Shown: in pieces, positions 54,901 to 62,539 of the stretch
Position numbering within the stretch: the stretch's first letter is position 1
How the letters are laid out: each line of letters starts with the position of its first letter
Assembly (NCBI GenBank): GCA_037179385.1
Contig: CM074187.1
Coordinates: 496,001 to 560,000 of the forward strand
Source of the DNA: Holothuria scabra
Taxonomy: Eukaryota; Echinodermata; Holothuroidea; Aspidochirotida; Holothuriidae
Length of the DNA: 64,000 nt
Reading direction: 5' to 3'
Notes under the pieces: generated by a model
What the model was told of the DNA's origin: nothing
Database searches by the model: none
What the model saw: the letters and a program-made list of their open reading frames with translations, nothing else
Program-made: the position numbers and the translations under genes

Positions 54901-56042
54901 TTATTTACAACACCTAAAAATATCTATATCTAACCAATAAAATGCTTCATTCTGACTCTGTAAAAGTGTATTCTTAGAAACAAATTAAAATAATTCAAAC
55001 ATGTACTACTTTAATAACTTTTATGTACACACAGCATGCTATCTCATAGCTAATTAGATCTACTTTGAGCTTTATTCGAAATTCCTCATTCCTAAAAGCA
55101 TGACCGAAGTTATTTCCTGCTCCCTCGATAACCAATCTGGCCATCCCTTTTAAGGTTTCCATAAATTCCAAAGAGCTCATAAGAGGTACCCATTTTTTTG
55201 TTCATTTTTAAAGAGTCTAATTTTGCTATTATTTCTTCATTTTTGATATATACCATATAATCCGAGATCTAGTCTACTGTACAACTTAATATAGAGGGAT
55301 ACCATGCCAACATGATATTACCCACCTTCCTGAAGTCAAGCTGATCATAAGTCATGCCCCCTAAGCCAAGCCATCCCATCATCAGCTACCTTTTTCCCAA
55401 ACCAACCCTGTTCAGTTGAACTCTTCTCTAAGCCTACCCATCACCAGCCCCTCCTTCTATACATCAACTCTGGTCAGTCATCTCAAAATATACTCATCAT
55501 TAGTAACCCCTTCCCCAAGCCTACCCATCACTAGTAACCCCTTCCCCAAGTCCACCCGTCATTACTCACTTCTCCCTTAAGCCACCTCATTACTCTAACT
55601 CTTTTGTCATGGCAGCTTCTCCCTAAAATGTATACTTGCAATCTACAGTATATACCTTTACTCTTTGAAGCAGATGTCTCGATTCAGAGATAGCTCGCTG
55701 AAGAGTAGCAGAGTTCTGCCCGGCAGGTAAGATATCCCCTTTGATCCCATCTAGTCTTGGATTACTAGGTAAGTCTTCATCCTCAGCTAACAAGCTTTTA
55801 GCTTGAAGTTTTGTCCAGGGTTTATTATAATACCAGATAAGACAGGCACATAAACTTCCACCCATAACATATAGATACCTGCTAGCAGGTTTCCTGAAGT
55901 TTCTTGACATAGTTTTTCTTGCATCTGTGAAATTACTTCTACCATTCTGTACTGGTCTGTGATGCTTCATCACTTTGAGCTTTGAAAATGGGTACTCCAG
56001 TAGGAGACAAAACTTTGTTTTGCTAAGATGCTGATGAAACAT
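39632..56042 (-). CDS. LACTB: LACTB, mitochondrial serine beta-lactamase-like protein (7 exons, ~563 aa)
   Basis: LACTB is a penicillin-binding/beta-lactamase family protein that in vertebrates forms filaments in the mitochondrial intermembrane space and affects phospholipid metabolism. Exons in order of transcription: 56042-55656, 50734-50668, 47145-46955, 43961-43586, 42882-42717, 40953-40796, 39978-39632 (stop TAA). All junctions are GT-AG and phases are continuous, giving 564 codons including stop; human LACTB has 547 residues. Family motifs are SISK (nucleophile Ser and Lys, exon 3), YST (exon 5) and HTGG (exon 7). The N-terminus is basic, with a hydrophobic stretch YLYVMGGSLCACLIWYY, consistent with import and membrane anchoring. 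I chose the ATG at 56042; an in-frame stop lies upstream near 56110. The peptidase activity itself is inferred. Confidence 0.95.
40796..40953 (-). CDS. LACTB: LACTB exon 6
   Basis: Encodes LYHRDSKKKKLENAPYVDLS and NKWAGGGFLSTVSDLIKFAD, then MLYSYQYSSNS. KWAGGGFLSTV is nearly invariant in LACTB. Donor TCAG|GTAAGA. Confidence 0.95.
41008..41300. mobile_element. ~290-bp inverted-end element (possible hAT MITE)
   Basis: AGGGTTTGTACA near 41011 and the inverse of AGGGTTCATACA near 41288-41299 bound a segment with repeated TTTCCAGG motifs. Target duplication is unclear. In the LACTB intron between exons 5 and 6. Confidence 0.4.
42717..42882 (-). CDS. LACTB: LACTB exon 5 with YST motif
   Basis: Encodes TKFLYSTHAWTVVSAVVEAA, AGKPYLKVMQDLFNDLGLEC and LPDTHKPIIAERAR. 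YST is the second active-site motif. Acceptor TTGCATTGCAG, donor GCAAG|GTGGGT. Confidence 0.94.
43586..43961 (-). CDS. LACTB: LACTB exon 4 with the charged linker
   Basis: Encodes VTITTRQILSHISGIRHYEK, then a Ser/Lys/Glu/Asn-rich linker of ~70 residues, then YKDVVESLSQFKDDPLAFKP. The human protein also has a Lys/Glu-rich insertion at this point. Its length and sequence differ here. Acceptor CTTGCTCACCAG, donor CCTG|GTAAGT. Confidence 0.94.
45145..46487. repeat. 32-bp minisatellite, about 42 copies, with C/G/A variant units
   Basis: The unit runs CCCCACTTGATTCATG then TCCTGCCTCACCTCAA and repeats almost without length change over 1.34 kb. Most units differ only at the fourth base (CCCC/CCCG, rarely CCCA, before ACTTG), so the array reads as a string of variant types. 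Rare private changes (ATTCTTG, GATGCATG, CATTTCC, GTCTTGCC) mark single units. In the LACTB intron between exons 3 and 4. Confidence 0.97.
46955..47145 (-). CDS. LACTB: LACTB exon 3 with SISK nucleophile motif
   Basis: Encodes LGLADVENEVPMRPSHLLRI, ASISKVLTVTALAKLWEAGK and VDLDKPVQEYVSSFPLKYW. SISK is the SxxK motif carrying the catalytic Ser and Lys. Acceptor TTTCTCCCATAG, donor AAG|GTAGGC. Confidence 0.96.
48020..48420. repeat. Transposon debris related to 61430-62080
   Basis: Two side-by-side blocks contain TTTTACTTCAAAAGG(C/T)AGCAT followed by GGGAAGGGATT- or GGGGAGGGGCC-type text. The same TTTTACTT(C/T)(A/G)(A/T)AAGG blocks occur near 61440 and 61950. On the minus strand both places read MLPFEVKFG or MLPYEVKLV. 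The family is not identified. Confidence 0.4.
48788..50541 (-). mobile_element. Decayed hAT transposon (1754 bp) with 8-bp target duplication
   Basis: The ends TAGGGCTGGGAACGTGTAGC and (inverse) TAGGGCTGTGACCGTGTAGC match at 18 of 20 positions. GAACAGGG (48780-48787) and GGACAGGG (50542-50549) flank them, 7 of 8 identical, the duplication length of hAT elements. Subterminal AACGTTTAATCGC and CGATTAATCGC motifs occur at both ends. Internally it keeps part of a transposase on the minus strand. It lies in the LACTB intron between exons 2 and 3. Confidence 0.88.
49255..49858 (-). pseudogene. hAT transposase remnant (BED finger plus N-terminal part)
   Basis: From ATG 49858, MGRKTSVVWNCFDVDKADKI leads into a BED-type zinc finger, CRICSAKLKY...HLKMRH (49790-49715). 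After ...VMVAQDCLPVS the frame shifts near 49575, and the other frame continues GGGFLSLMSTLEPNYNVP, then DIVLTTDCWSSLTMEGYMTT, a conserved hAT segment. The C-terminal catalytic and dimerisation region is deleted. Confidence 0.85.
50668..50734 (-). CDS. LACTB: LACTB exon 2
   Basis: Encodes EEYGCPGIVAAVSVNGKLVW then KEG, matching human DEVGAPGIVVGVSVDGKEVW. Acceptor TTATTTGCAG, donor GAAG|GTAAAT. Confidence 0.94.
50930..54085 (-). repeat. ~145-bp satellite array (about 21 units) carrying DR1 nuclear-receptor sites
   Basis: Each unit contains GTGTAAACAAGGATTTCGGG, TTTGACCCCATGTGACCCC, AAATGACCTTTGACCTCCAC and CATCAACATATCAAGTTTGA. By my count 18 units keep TGACCTTTGACCT exactly, for example 51245-51257 and 51390-51402. 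The inverse AGGTCAAAGGTCA is the consensus DR1 site of HNF4/RXR/PPAR-type receptors. The first two units are diverged, and two units (near 51500 and 52790) share a deletion that removes the site. A block at 51341-52562 is repeated at 52624-53845 with offset ~1283 bp (nine units). Located in the LACTB intron between exons 1 and 2. Confidence 0.95.
54086..54180. repeat. (CA)n microsatellite at the satellite end
   Basis: CA dinucleotides with occasional T or G, directly following TTTGTGACACTTTGCTTG (inverse sense). The same TG tract plus adjacent sequence heads the small copy at 15697. Confidence 0.9.
54995..55180 (-). other. Open frame with protein-like composition, unknown
   Basis: The minus-strand frame reads MSSLEFMETLKGMARLVIEG and GNNFGHAFRNEEFRIKLKVD, and is open a few codons further upstream (KWVPL). 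No domain was recognised and no clear acceptor was found. It may be a transposon or pseudogene fragment, or chance. It lies in the first intron of LACTB. Confidence 0.2.
55656..56042 (-). CDS. LACTB: LACTB exon 1 (start codon, targeting/anchor region)
   Basis: MFHQHLSKTKFCLLLEYPFS begins at ATG 56042. A basic stretch precedes the hydrophobic segment YLYVMGGSLCACLIWYY, and the exon ends SATLQRAISESRHLLQRVK, aligned with human ESSRDLLHRIK. Donor AAAG|GTATAT. The extreme N-terminus is poorly conserved, so a later Met in the same frame is possible. Confidence 0.82.
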
Positions 56043-56435
56043 GATTCTTCGGTGCACTGGCTGTGTGTGGAGAAAAGATGGATAGGTACAGTGTTTGCAA
56101 ATGTATATGATTCAAAGGAATGAAAAAGTATTGGGATGTTCACACTTAAACCACTGGTTGGCACTGGTTGGCATAGAGCAGTGGTGTAGCCACAGGGGTG
56201 GTTTTGGAGGTCAGAAACCCCCCATGACCCAACCTTGCAAAAAACACTGCAATAGGGGTTTTTTCTCTTTATCCTTAGAATTTTACTTCATGTTAATAAT
56301 AATAATAACTAGAGCAGCTATGCTGCAGAATCTCAATTCTTTTATGCATGATCAATGGCAATCATAAAGCAATGGAATGATGTGTTTAAGTTTTTCATGA
56401 TACAACAGAAAAGAGCAAACATCCTTTTGGTGATG

Positions 56436-58301
56436 TAGGGCTGTGACGATTAATCGGTTAACGGGTTAACCGACCGACTCGTCGGTTACTCGTGTGTCAT
56501 TCCTCTTCACAGATTAACCGTTTTTGTATTGCCAATAACTCAGTCGCCGTGGGGTGGCTATGTTAGTAAACTGTTACACAAACATCGCGGGACAAACAGT
56601 GTCAGTTTCTCACAAATTATCGCTCGAACAATAACTGTAAAAAGAGTTTTAAAATCGGCCGTTCGATTGAATGGATTAATTCTGCGGAAGCTCCCCGAAT
56701 TAAGTACATTATGATGAGTGACAAGTGGCGCACCCATTGTTACTTTCGTTGGCAGAACTTCGTGTGCTCCTCTCCTAATCCCTTCAATAGCAACACCCAA
56801 GCACAACTTTAGAAATTAGCGGCATGTTTGAGAGATTACCAAGCGAAAAGAAAGCCACAAGACAAGCAGGGAGCTGTAACAAAAGTTACCAAGCACTGTA
56901 TTTTATGGCAATAAAACCTCCGCGAGACCATGATTAGGGCACAAAAGTATATTTGAATAAGTCTTCCCACTGTAGCTAATCGAAATATTTTATCATGCTC
57001 CACCTCCGTAAATTTCATTATTTTTCATTGTTAGTAGCAGTATTTGGAAAAAATTTAACCCGTAAAAATACGATCGTAAGCACCAGATAATTCCCGCCAT
57101 TTTGTTGTTTGCCCAATATCATATAAAATGGAACATTCCATGTTGACTTTTATGAATAAGCATAAGCAGTTCGTTGAACCGACTGGGTTGTAGTTGCGAT
57201 AATGTACCGTACTGCAGCGTTGCCAGTTTGGCGTTTTACACGCCAAAAACGGATAATTTGGCGTTTTTGGAAATGTTTGGCGCGAAGATTTTTAAAAGGG
57301 ACCCTAAATAGGATTTGGCGTTTTTTTTAAAGTAGCCTATTACAACAACATTTCTTCCATTTTTACTAGATTTCAAGGAGAAATTAGACAAATTACAACG
57401 GTTGTGATGCTCAGAATACATAGTTAGGGCCAAATATGCAGTTACACGGCAAAAATTTACAGTGTACCATATACTGTGAAAAAATACAATGAAGTATGCG
57501 CACGACTTCTAATGCCCTTCTGAGTGATAAATTTGTTGATCCTGACATGTGTTACCAACGCTGAGGGGTTTTTCGAATCTGGTGTTTTTTCAGTCCATTT
57601 GACGCCAGATTTGTCAGTTTGTGACTTTGGAAAATCTGGCAACCCTGCTGTACTGTAGAAGTCAACCCTACGATGCACGTAAAAATAACGATCTAATTTT
57701 TAGCGGTCTTGGACAGCAAAAAAATGGACTCGATTAACGTTATCTTATGGTTTCTTTCTGATATAAATATCCCCGTATTTTTGCCACTTCTTGTACAAAC
57801 CTTACCGTCTTGTTTCAAAATAATCAGCAAATGAAATGCACTTAAGTCAGATCACTACTATGACAAACACGTGAGCACTGTACATGTATTGAACACTGCA
57901 TCGCAAGCAAGCTGCATCAAAACAGCAGTGTGGGAGTGTTTCATGAAATAACTGACAATATAACATAGGGTCAGGCGGGAATACAACAGTTGGTGGAATG
58001 TTAAAAAGTGCACGTGGTCTGAAGAAAGCTTCAGTAAATGCGGGATGGGTTTTTACTGTGAAAAGATGATATAAACTCAGCGCGAAATAACAACATTTTT
58101 TCCACATACTTACATGGGCGAACATGACTTACAGTGCCATTTTTAGACTTGTACTTTCCTGTACAAAAGTGATGGCGCTCTTTGGAAATGTTGACTTTTT
58201 GTTGTTGTATGAACATTAAGTCATTTTCGGTTAAATGGTTAATTGCTGGTTAATAAAATCGGTTAAACGGATAGTGAATTAACAGCAAATGCACAGCCCT
58301 A
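56436..58301. mobile_element. hAT-like non-autonomous element (~1.87 kb)
   Basis: TAGGGCTGTG at 56436-56445 is inverted at 58292-58301, and both ends carry GGTTAA/TTAACC-rich subterminal sequence (GATTAATCGGTTAACGGG; inverse side GGTTAATAAAATCGG). Flanking 8-mers TGGTGATG and TGATCAGG match at only 5 of 8, so a target duplication is doubtful. No transposase was recognised. Part is shared with 27700-28500. Confidence 0.6.
57215..57647. mobile_element. 433-bp MITE nested in the hAT-like element
   Basis: The ends CAGCGTTGCCAGTTTGGC and (inverse) CAGGGTTGCCAGATTTTC bound it. CCGTACTG (57207-57214) and CTGTACTG (57648-57655) are a near-perfect 8-bp duplication. The related repeat at 28 kb has the uninterrupted site. 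Repeated TTTGGCG motifs are inside. Confidence 0.8.
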
Positions 58302-58655
58302 TGATCAGGTACAGTATCATACATAAAAATAAAATATGACACAAACTTTCCACATCACATAGTCTACAGTACAGGTTGGTTAAGCTACTGTGATGCACTG
58401 TTGTCATTCAGATATATTTATCAGAGATTTATAATATCCTGATAGTGTAAGTTTTTATGCTAAAAATTGAAAAGGTTATCAATTAAAACAAAAAAAAACC
58501 AATAATGATACTTTTATACTATAAAAATCTTTGTGAAGCACAGGAACACTAAAGAGCACAAGTATTTATCCAACTAAATGGAGTTCAGTCTTATAAGAAA
58601 AAAAACTTTCTGACCAGTTCCAACAAAACAAGTTTTCCTAATACTACTTTCCTAC

Positions 58656-58839
58656 CTTGTTTTCCTAACATCAACCTCATATCTCTTATAATCTCACTGA
58701 AACCTCTTGGTGAAGAGCACAACTTTTGAAGGTTGAGAGCTACTGGCATCCTGTTTGGAAACTCAATCAACTGTACATAACCTTCTCCATTACAAGACAA
58801 TGGCTGGGCAAACATCTTACTCAGACCAGACAAGATCAT
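58656..58839 (-). CDS. Candidate first coding exon of an unknown gene
   Basis: From ATG 58839 the minus strand reads MILSGLSKMFAQPLSCNGEG, YVQLIEFPNRMPVALNLQKL and SSPRGFSEIIRDMRLMLGKQ, then a good donor, AAG|GTAGGA. Residue composition and codons look protein-like, unlike shadow frames. No family is recognised, and no continuation exon was found between here and LACTB exon 1, which lies 2.6 kb downstream on the same strand. It could belong to a gene spanning the hAT-like insertion, or be a relic. Confidence 0.4.
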
Positions 58840-59206
58840 CTTAACTTAACAGTTACCCTATGCTTGACTTAACAGAGGCTTGAAGCCAAAGACAAAATAG
58901 CAGACTAAAACACACACAGTTGCATGGTGGGAAAAAAGGAGTACAAAACAATGGGCAGAAAGGAAACTTTTGCACAACTTTAGCACAACTTTTTGACCAC
59001 TTGTCAGAGAAAAAATAACTAAGTTATCAACTGCCAGATCATCAAGTTAAAATTCTGACTGTATAAATAATTGTACAAAAGTATGCTCTACAAGATATTA
59101 TGATCAAAATGTAAACTCTACCAAACATGGCCATGCTGAATAGGATTTTAGCTTACATCTAGCAACCGGCGAGTGTGACAAAATCTCAGTACATGTTATT
59201 TATTGA

Positions 59207-60240
59207 GATAATAATAATACGGTTCTTATAAAGCGCCTTTCACAAAGAGTCTCAAAGCGCTGAAGACTGCCCAAAAGGGAGTCGATATGAAATAGTAAAC
59301 AAATAAGTTTTCAAATTAGTTTTAAATTGTTAGATAGAAGAAGAGTTCTTAACAAAAGATGGAAGATCATTCCGCAATCTGGCAGGAATAATAGCAAAAG
59401 CTCGATCACCGTACGAGAGGGTAACAGATGATTGTACATATAAAAGAGATTGAGAACTGGAAGGTAGGTCACGTACAGGCTTATAGTTGGATGTGAGTTC
59501 CTGTAGATAATAAGGAGCAAAACCATGTATGCACTTGTAGGTTAGTAGAAGGACTTTATACTGGATGCGTTGCTGAACACGAAGCCAATGAAGACTGGTA
59601 AGGACAGGGTTAATGTGGTCACTAGATTTTGTTAAAGAAATTAACCAAGCAGCTGAGTTCTGAATACGCTGGAGTTTTGAAATTTGACGTCTGGGTAAAA
59701 CCAGAGAAGAGGTTATTTCCATAGTCAAGGCGGCAAGTAACAAATGCATGGACCAGCTTTTCCGTAGTGTGGGTGTCCAAGAAATGATGTATTTTTCCAA
59801 TTTTATATAAAGAAAATGAAGCTGAGTGACACACATTATTAATATGTTGGGATAGGTCAAGATCATCTTGGAAAACAACACAGGTCTAGATTTTTTGCTC
59901 TTCTGGCAGGCCTTATCAAAGAGTCTCCGATTGAAATACAATCAAAAGGTAATGCATTGCAAAACCGTGAAACTAGATGTAATACTTCAGTCTTGTCAGA
60001 ATTGAGTTTTAAACTGTTGAGGGATGACCAGCAAAGTATGTCCTTGATGCCAGTCTCAAGTTTTGATAACATCTCTTGGCAGTTTTTATTATCTATTATT
60101 GCATATAACTGAGTGTCGTCTGCATAAATCATTTAAGACCATAAAAGTCAATAATGTCTTCAAGTGGAGCTGTATATAAGGTAAATGCAAGAGGGCCTTT
60201 TACAGATCCTTAAGGAACTCCCTCTTCAGGTATATGTTTT
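59207..60240 (-). mobile_element. 5'-truncated CR1-like LINE fragment
   Basis: On the minus strand it runs from reverse transcriptase palm motifs to a 3' end, CTTTATAAGAACCGTATTAT followed by (TTA)n. The 3' sequence (AGCGCTTTGAGACTCTTTGT) is typical of CR1-group tails. The 5' part is missing, as in most LINE copies. Confidence 0.8.
59330..60225 (-). pseudogene. Reverse transcriptase C-terminal part of the LINE, with frameshifts
   Basis: GVP*GSVKGPLAF (stop where Q is expected) leads to IYADDTQLYAI, the catalytic YADD box at 60126-60115, then LNSDKTEVLHL. A frameshift near 59900 continues as HINPVLTSLHWLRVQQRIQY and YGDRAFAIIPARLRNDLPSF, conserved at the C-terminus of CR1/L2-type proteins. 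It cannot be active. Confidence 0.85.
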
Positions 60241-60293
60241 GCCCCAAACCCTCCATGACACAATCCTGGCTACACTACTGGCATATAGCTAGA

Positions 60294-62536
60294 CTTGCCC
60301 CAAGTCTCTCATGTAATCCTCCCATCCACCTTTCATTTTATTTCTGTTCCTATTACTCACGGTGATTCGATCAAATTGTGCTCAAATGCAACCATTCAAA
60401 TTACTGTACTTCTCACTGCCAGTTGCTGCAACTTCCATGAACAAGTGCTGTAACACCTGTTTACAACTGTTATCGAAGACTGTACACAGCTCACACACTC
60501 GAGCCTGCTGAGCCGACAGATCCAATTTGCTGCCTGCCGTGAGAGACTTGTATTTTTTGCAACTGTTAATGTCATCATTTTAAACTTCTCTACTGTTTTA
60601 TTCAAGTCAGAAATCAGATGAATATTTTTCAAGATAGTATACTGTATCATCCAATCGGCTTCGGCATTGTGCGACTTTTGCTGGATATTCATTAAAATCA
60701 TCGTGTGATGAACAGTGCGTCATTCTGTCTGTTTGCACATAGTAAGCTTTTCATTGGCTACTGAGATAAGTGATTAAAAACCGGACCGCCCAAAATTCTA
60801 CATCCCCGGTTGCAAAAGCTACAAGTCTCTCAAGCAAGCCAGATCTTCCCTGGTTGATATGTGCACAGCGTATAAACAGGAATCCGCCACACACGATCGT
60901 TACAATGGTTCAGTGTCAAAACGTTCAAAGCGGTGAGTGTAAGAACTTGTTAGGTGACAGTGGCGTAGCTACTGGGGGGGGCAGGGGGAAAATAATTTGG
61001 GAAAATTTGATGAATTTTCTTACTCTAACAAAGATTTCTCAAAATTTTTTTAGAATAAAAAACTCTGAGACATTTCTCATACATAATTCGTATAATTTTC
61101 ATGCAACAAATTAACCCAGATTTGAGATTTCGTCAGTGTCACATGTATCAGCCCTACCTGCGTTCCACAGAAATGTCCTCGCCGCGTAGCAGATTGAATG
61201 TTCTCTTGTATACGCGCGGTTTTTATGATCAGTGCATTTCAGTGCACATGAAGCTGTTATCCAGGAATTTAACAACAGCTGATACAGTAAAACTAACACT
61301 GAAAGGCTGTATACCCGAACTTATCCCCTTGCACACAGTCTCTGCGTTGTACACTTTGGGAATTCAGCAAAAGGAAGTGAGAACTGATAAGTCACTCACA
61401 TAGACCCCCAAATTCTGTCTAAATTCTGTCTACTTCCAATTTTTACTTTAAAAGGTAGACTCTGTTTCCCACTGGTGGCATCGATAAAAATAAAGACTAT
61501 ATGTTTAGATTTTCTTTACAAGCATGAATACGCTATTTTTGACCATTTAAGGGGTCTGATTTTTTCGAAATTTTTTTTACACTCCGCGCCAACCAATGGT
61601 GGCGTTTCGCTCAGTTTTTTGGGAAAAATTACATTTTTGGGTCAGATTACCCCTTAACTCTCTGATCACTTTTTAGTTTGCGAACATATTTTGAAGGAAG
61701 GATTTTATTTGCAAATGACAAAAGAAGTTAGTGACTGGGTAGATTCTTCGTATAAGTCTGTAAAATGCTGTTTCCGGCCATCTGAGGGGTCCGATTTTTC
61801 GAAATTTCTCTACGCTCTGTGCCAACCAATGGTGGCAATCCGCTTAGATAATCTTTATGACAAAATAACGTTTTGTGGCCAAGAAATACCACAAATCCTA
61901 TACCGATCAATGCTCTTTTATTTTGACTCCTAAAAGTGTGAAATTGAATGACAAGTTTTACTTCGTAAGGTAACATAAATGGCATATTGGTATCTAGGCT
62001 CCTTGAAAAGTCAAAATATTTCTGAACACCCCTCCTCTTAGACCATATTGCATGCAACCCCCCCTAAGAAAAATCCTGGGTACGCCACTGGGTTAGTACA
62101 TACAAATAAACCAGTATTGTTGACCAAAATAATATACTAAGAGCTTTTTATTTCCAATTGCTCTGTGTTATACTTTAAGATTAAAAATGCAGGTAATATT
62201 GCAAAATGACATGGTAATGTTGTTATACTTGTAAATTTGCATTTTCTATATCAAATACATACACATTGACCGGGAAAAATTTGGGGGAAATTTCATACCT
62301 TTGCCCCCCCTGGAAAAAATCCTAGGTACACCACTGTTGGGTGGGTTGGTTAGCACAGTGTGCATTGGCGTTACAACCAGTCGAATAGGAAAGTGGAGAA
62401 TGTGAGAAGATGGTTTGTCTGCAAAGTTGCATTGGGAAATGGGAGAGGTCACAGGGGTGACATGTAGAGAAGGAATAGTGACGGAGGAGAATCCTTACAG
62501 CTGGGAGGGAACATCTCGAGAGACTTGGGGCAAGTC
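60294..62536. repeat. Composite repeat region bracketed by inverted AGACTTGCCCCAAGTCT
   Basis: CTAGACTTGCCCCAAGTCTC (60293-60312) recurs inverted at 62517-62536, with weak inverted similarity of neighbouring sequence. The motif itself is a near-palindrome. Within it, 60958-62100 starts CAGTGGCGTAGCTACTGGGG and closes near GGTACGCCACTG (62085), a second pair of inverted ends. Two ~235-bp-offset blocks share TCGAAATTT and CCAACCAATGGTGGC (61565-61605, 61800-61836). A fragment CAGTGGTGTAGCCAC at 56180 and GTGTAGCC (inverse) at 60270 belong to similar families. Class not assigned. Confidence 0.4.
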
Positions 62537-62539
62537 TAG

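Noticed and set aside
59311..59526. Second minus-strand frame over the LINE 3' part
   Set aside because: Alternative frame of the decayed LINE protein; the conserved residues are in the overlapping 59330-59941 frame.
60906..60933. Short ATG frame ending in a strong donor (GCG|GTGAGTG) as a possible + strand first exon
   Set aside because: Only 9 codons, located in transposon-rich DNA, with no downstream exon recognised; too little to support a gene.
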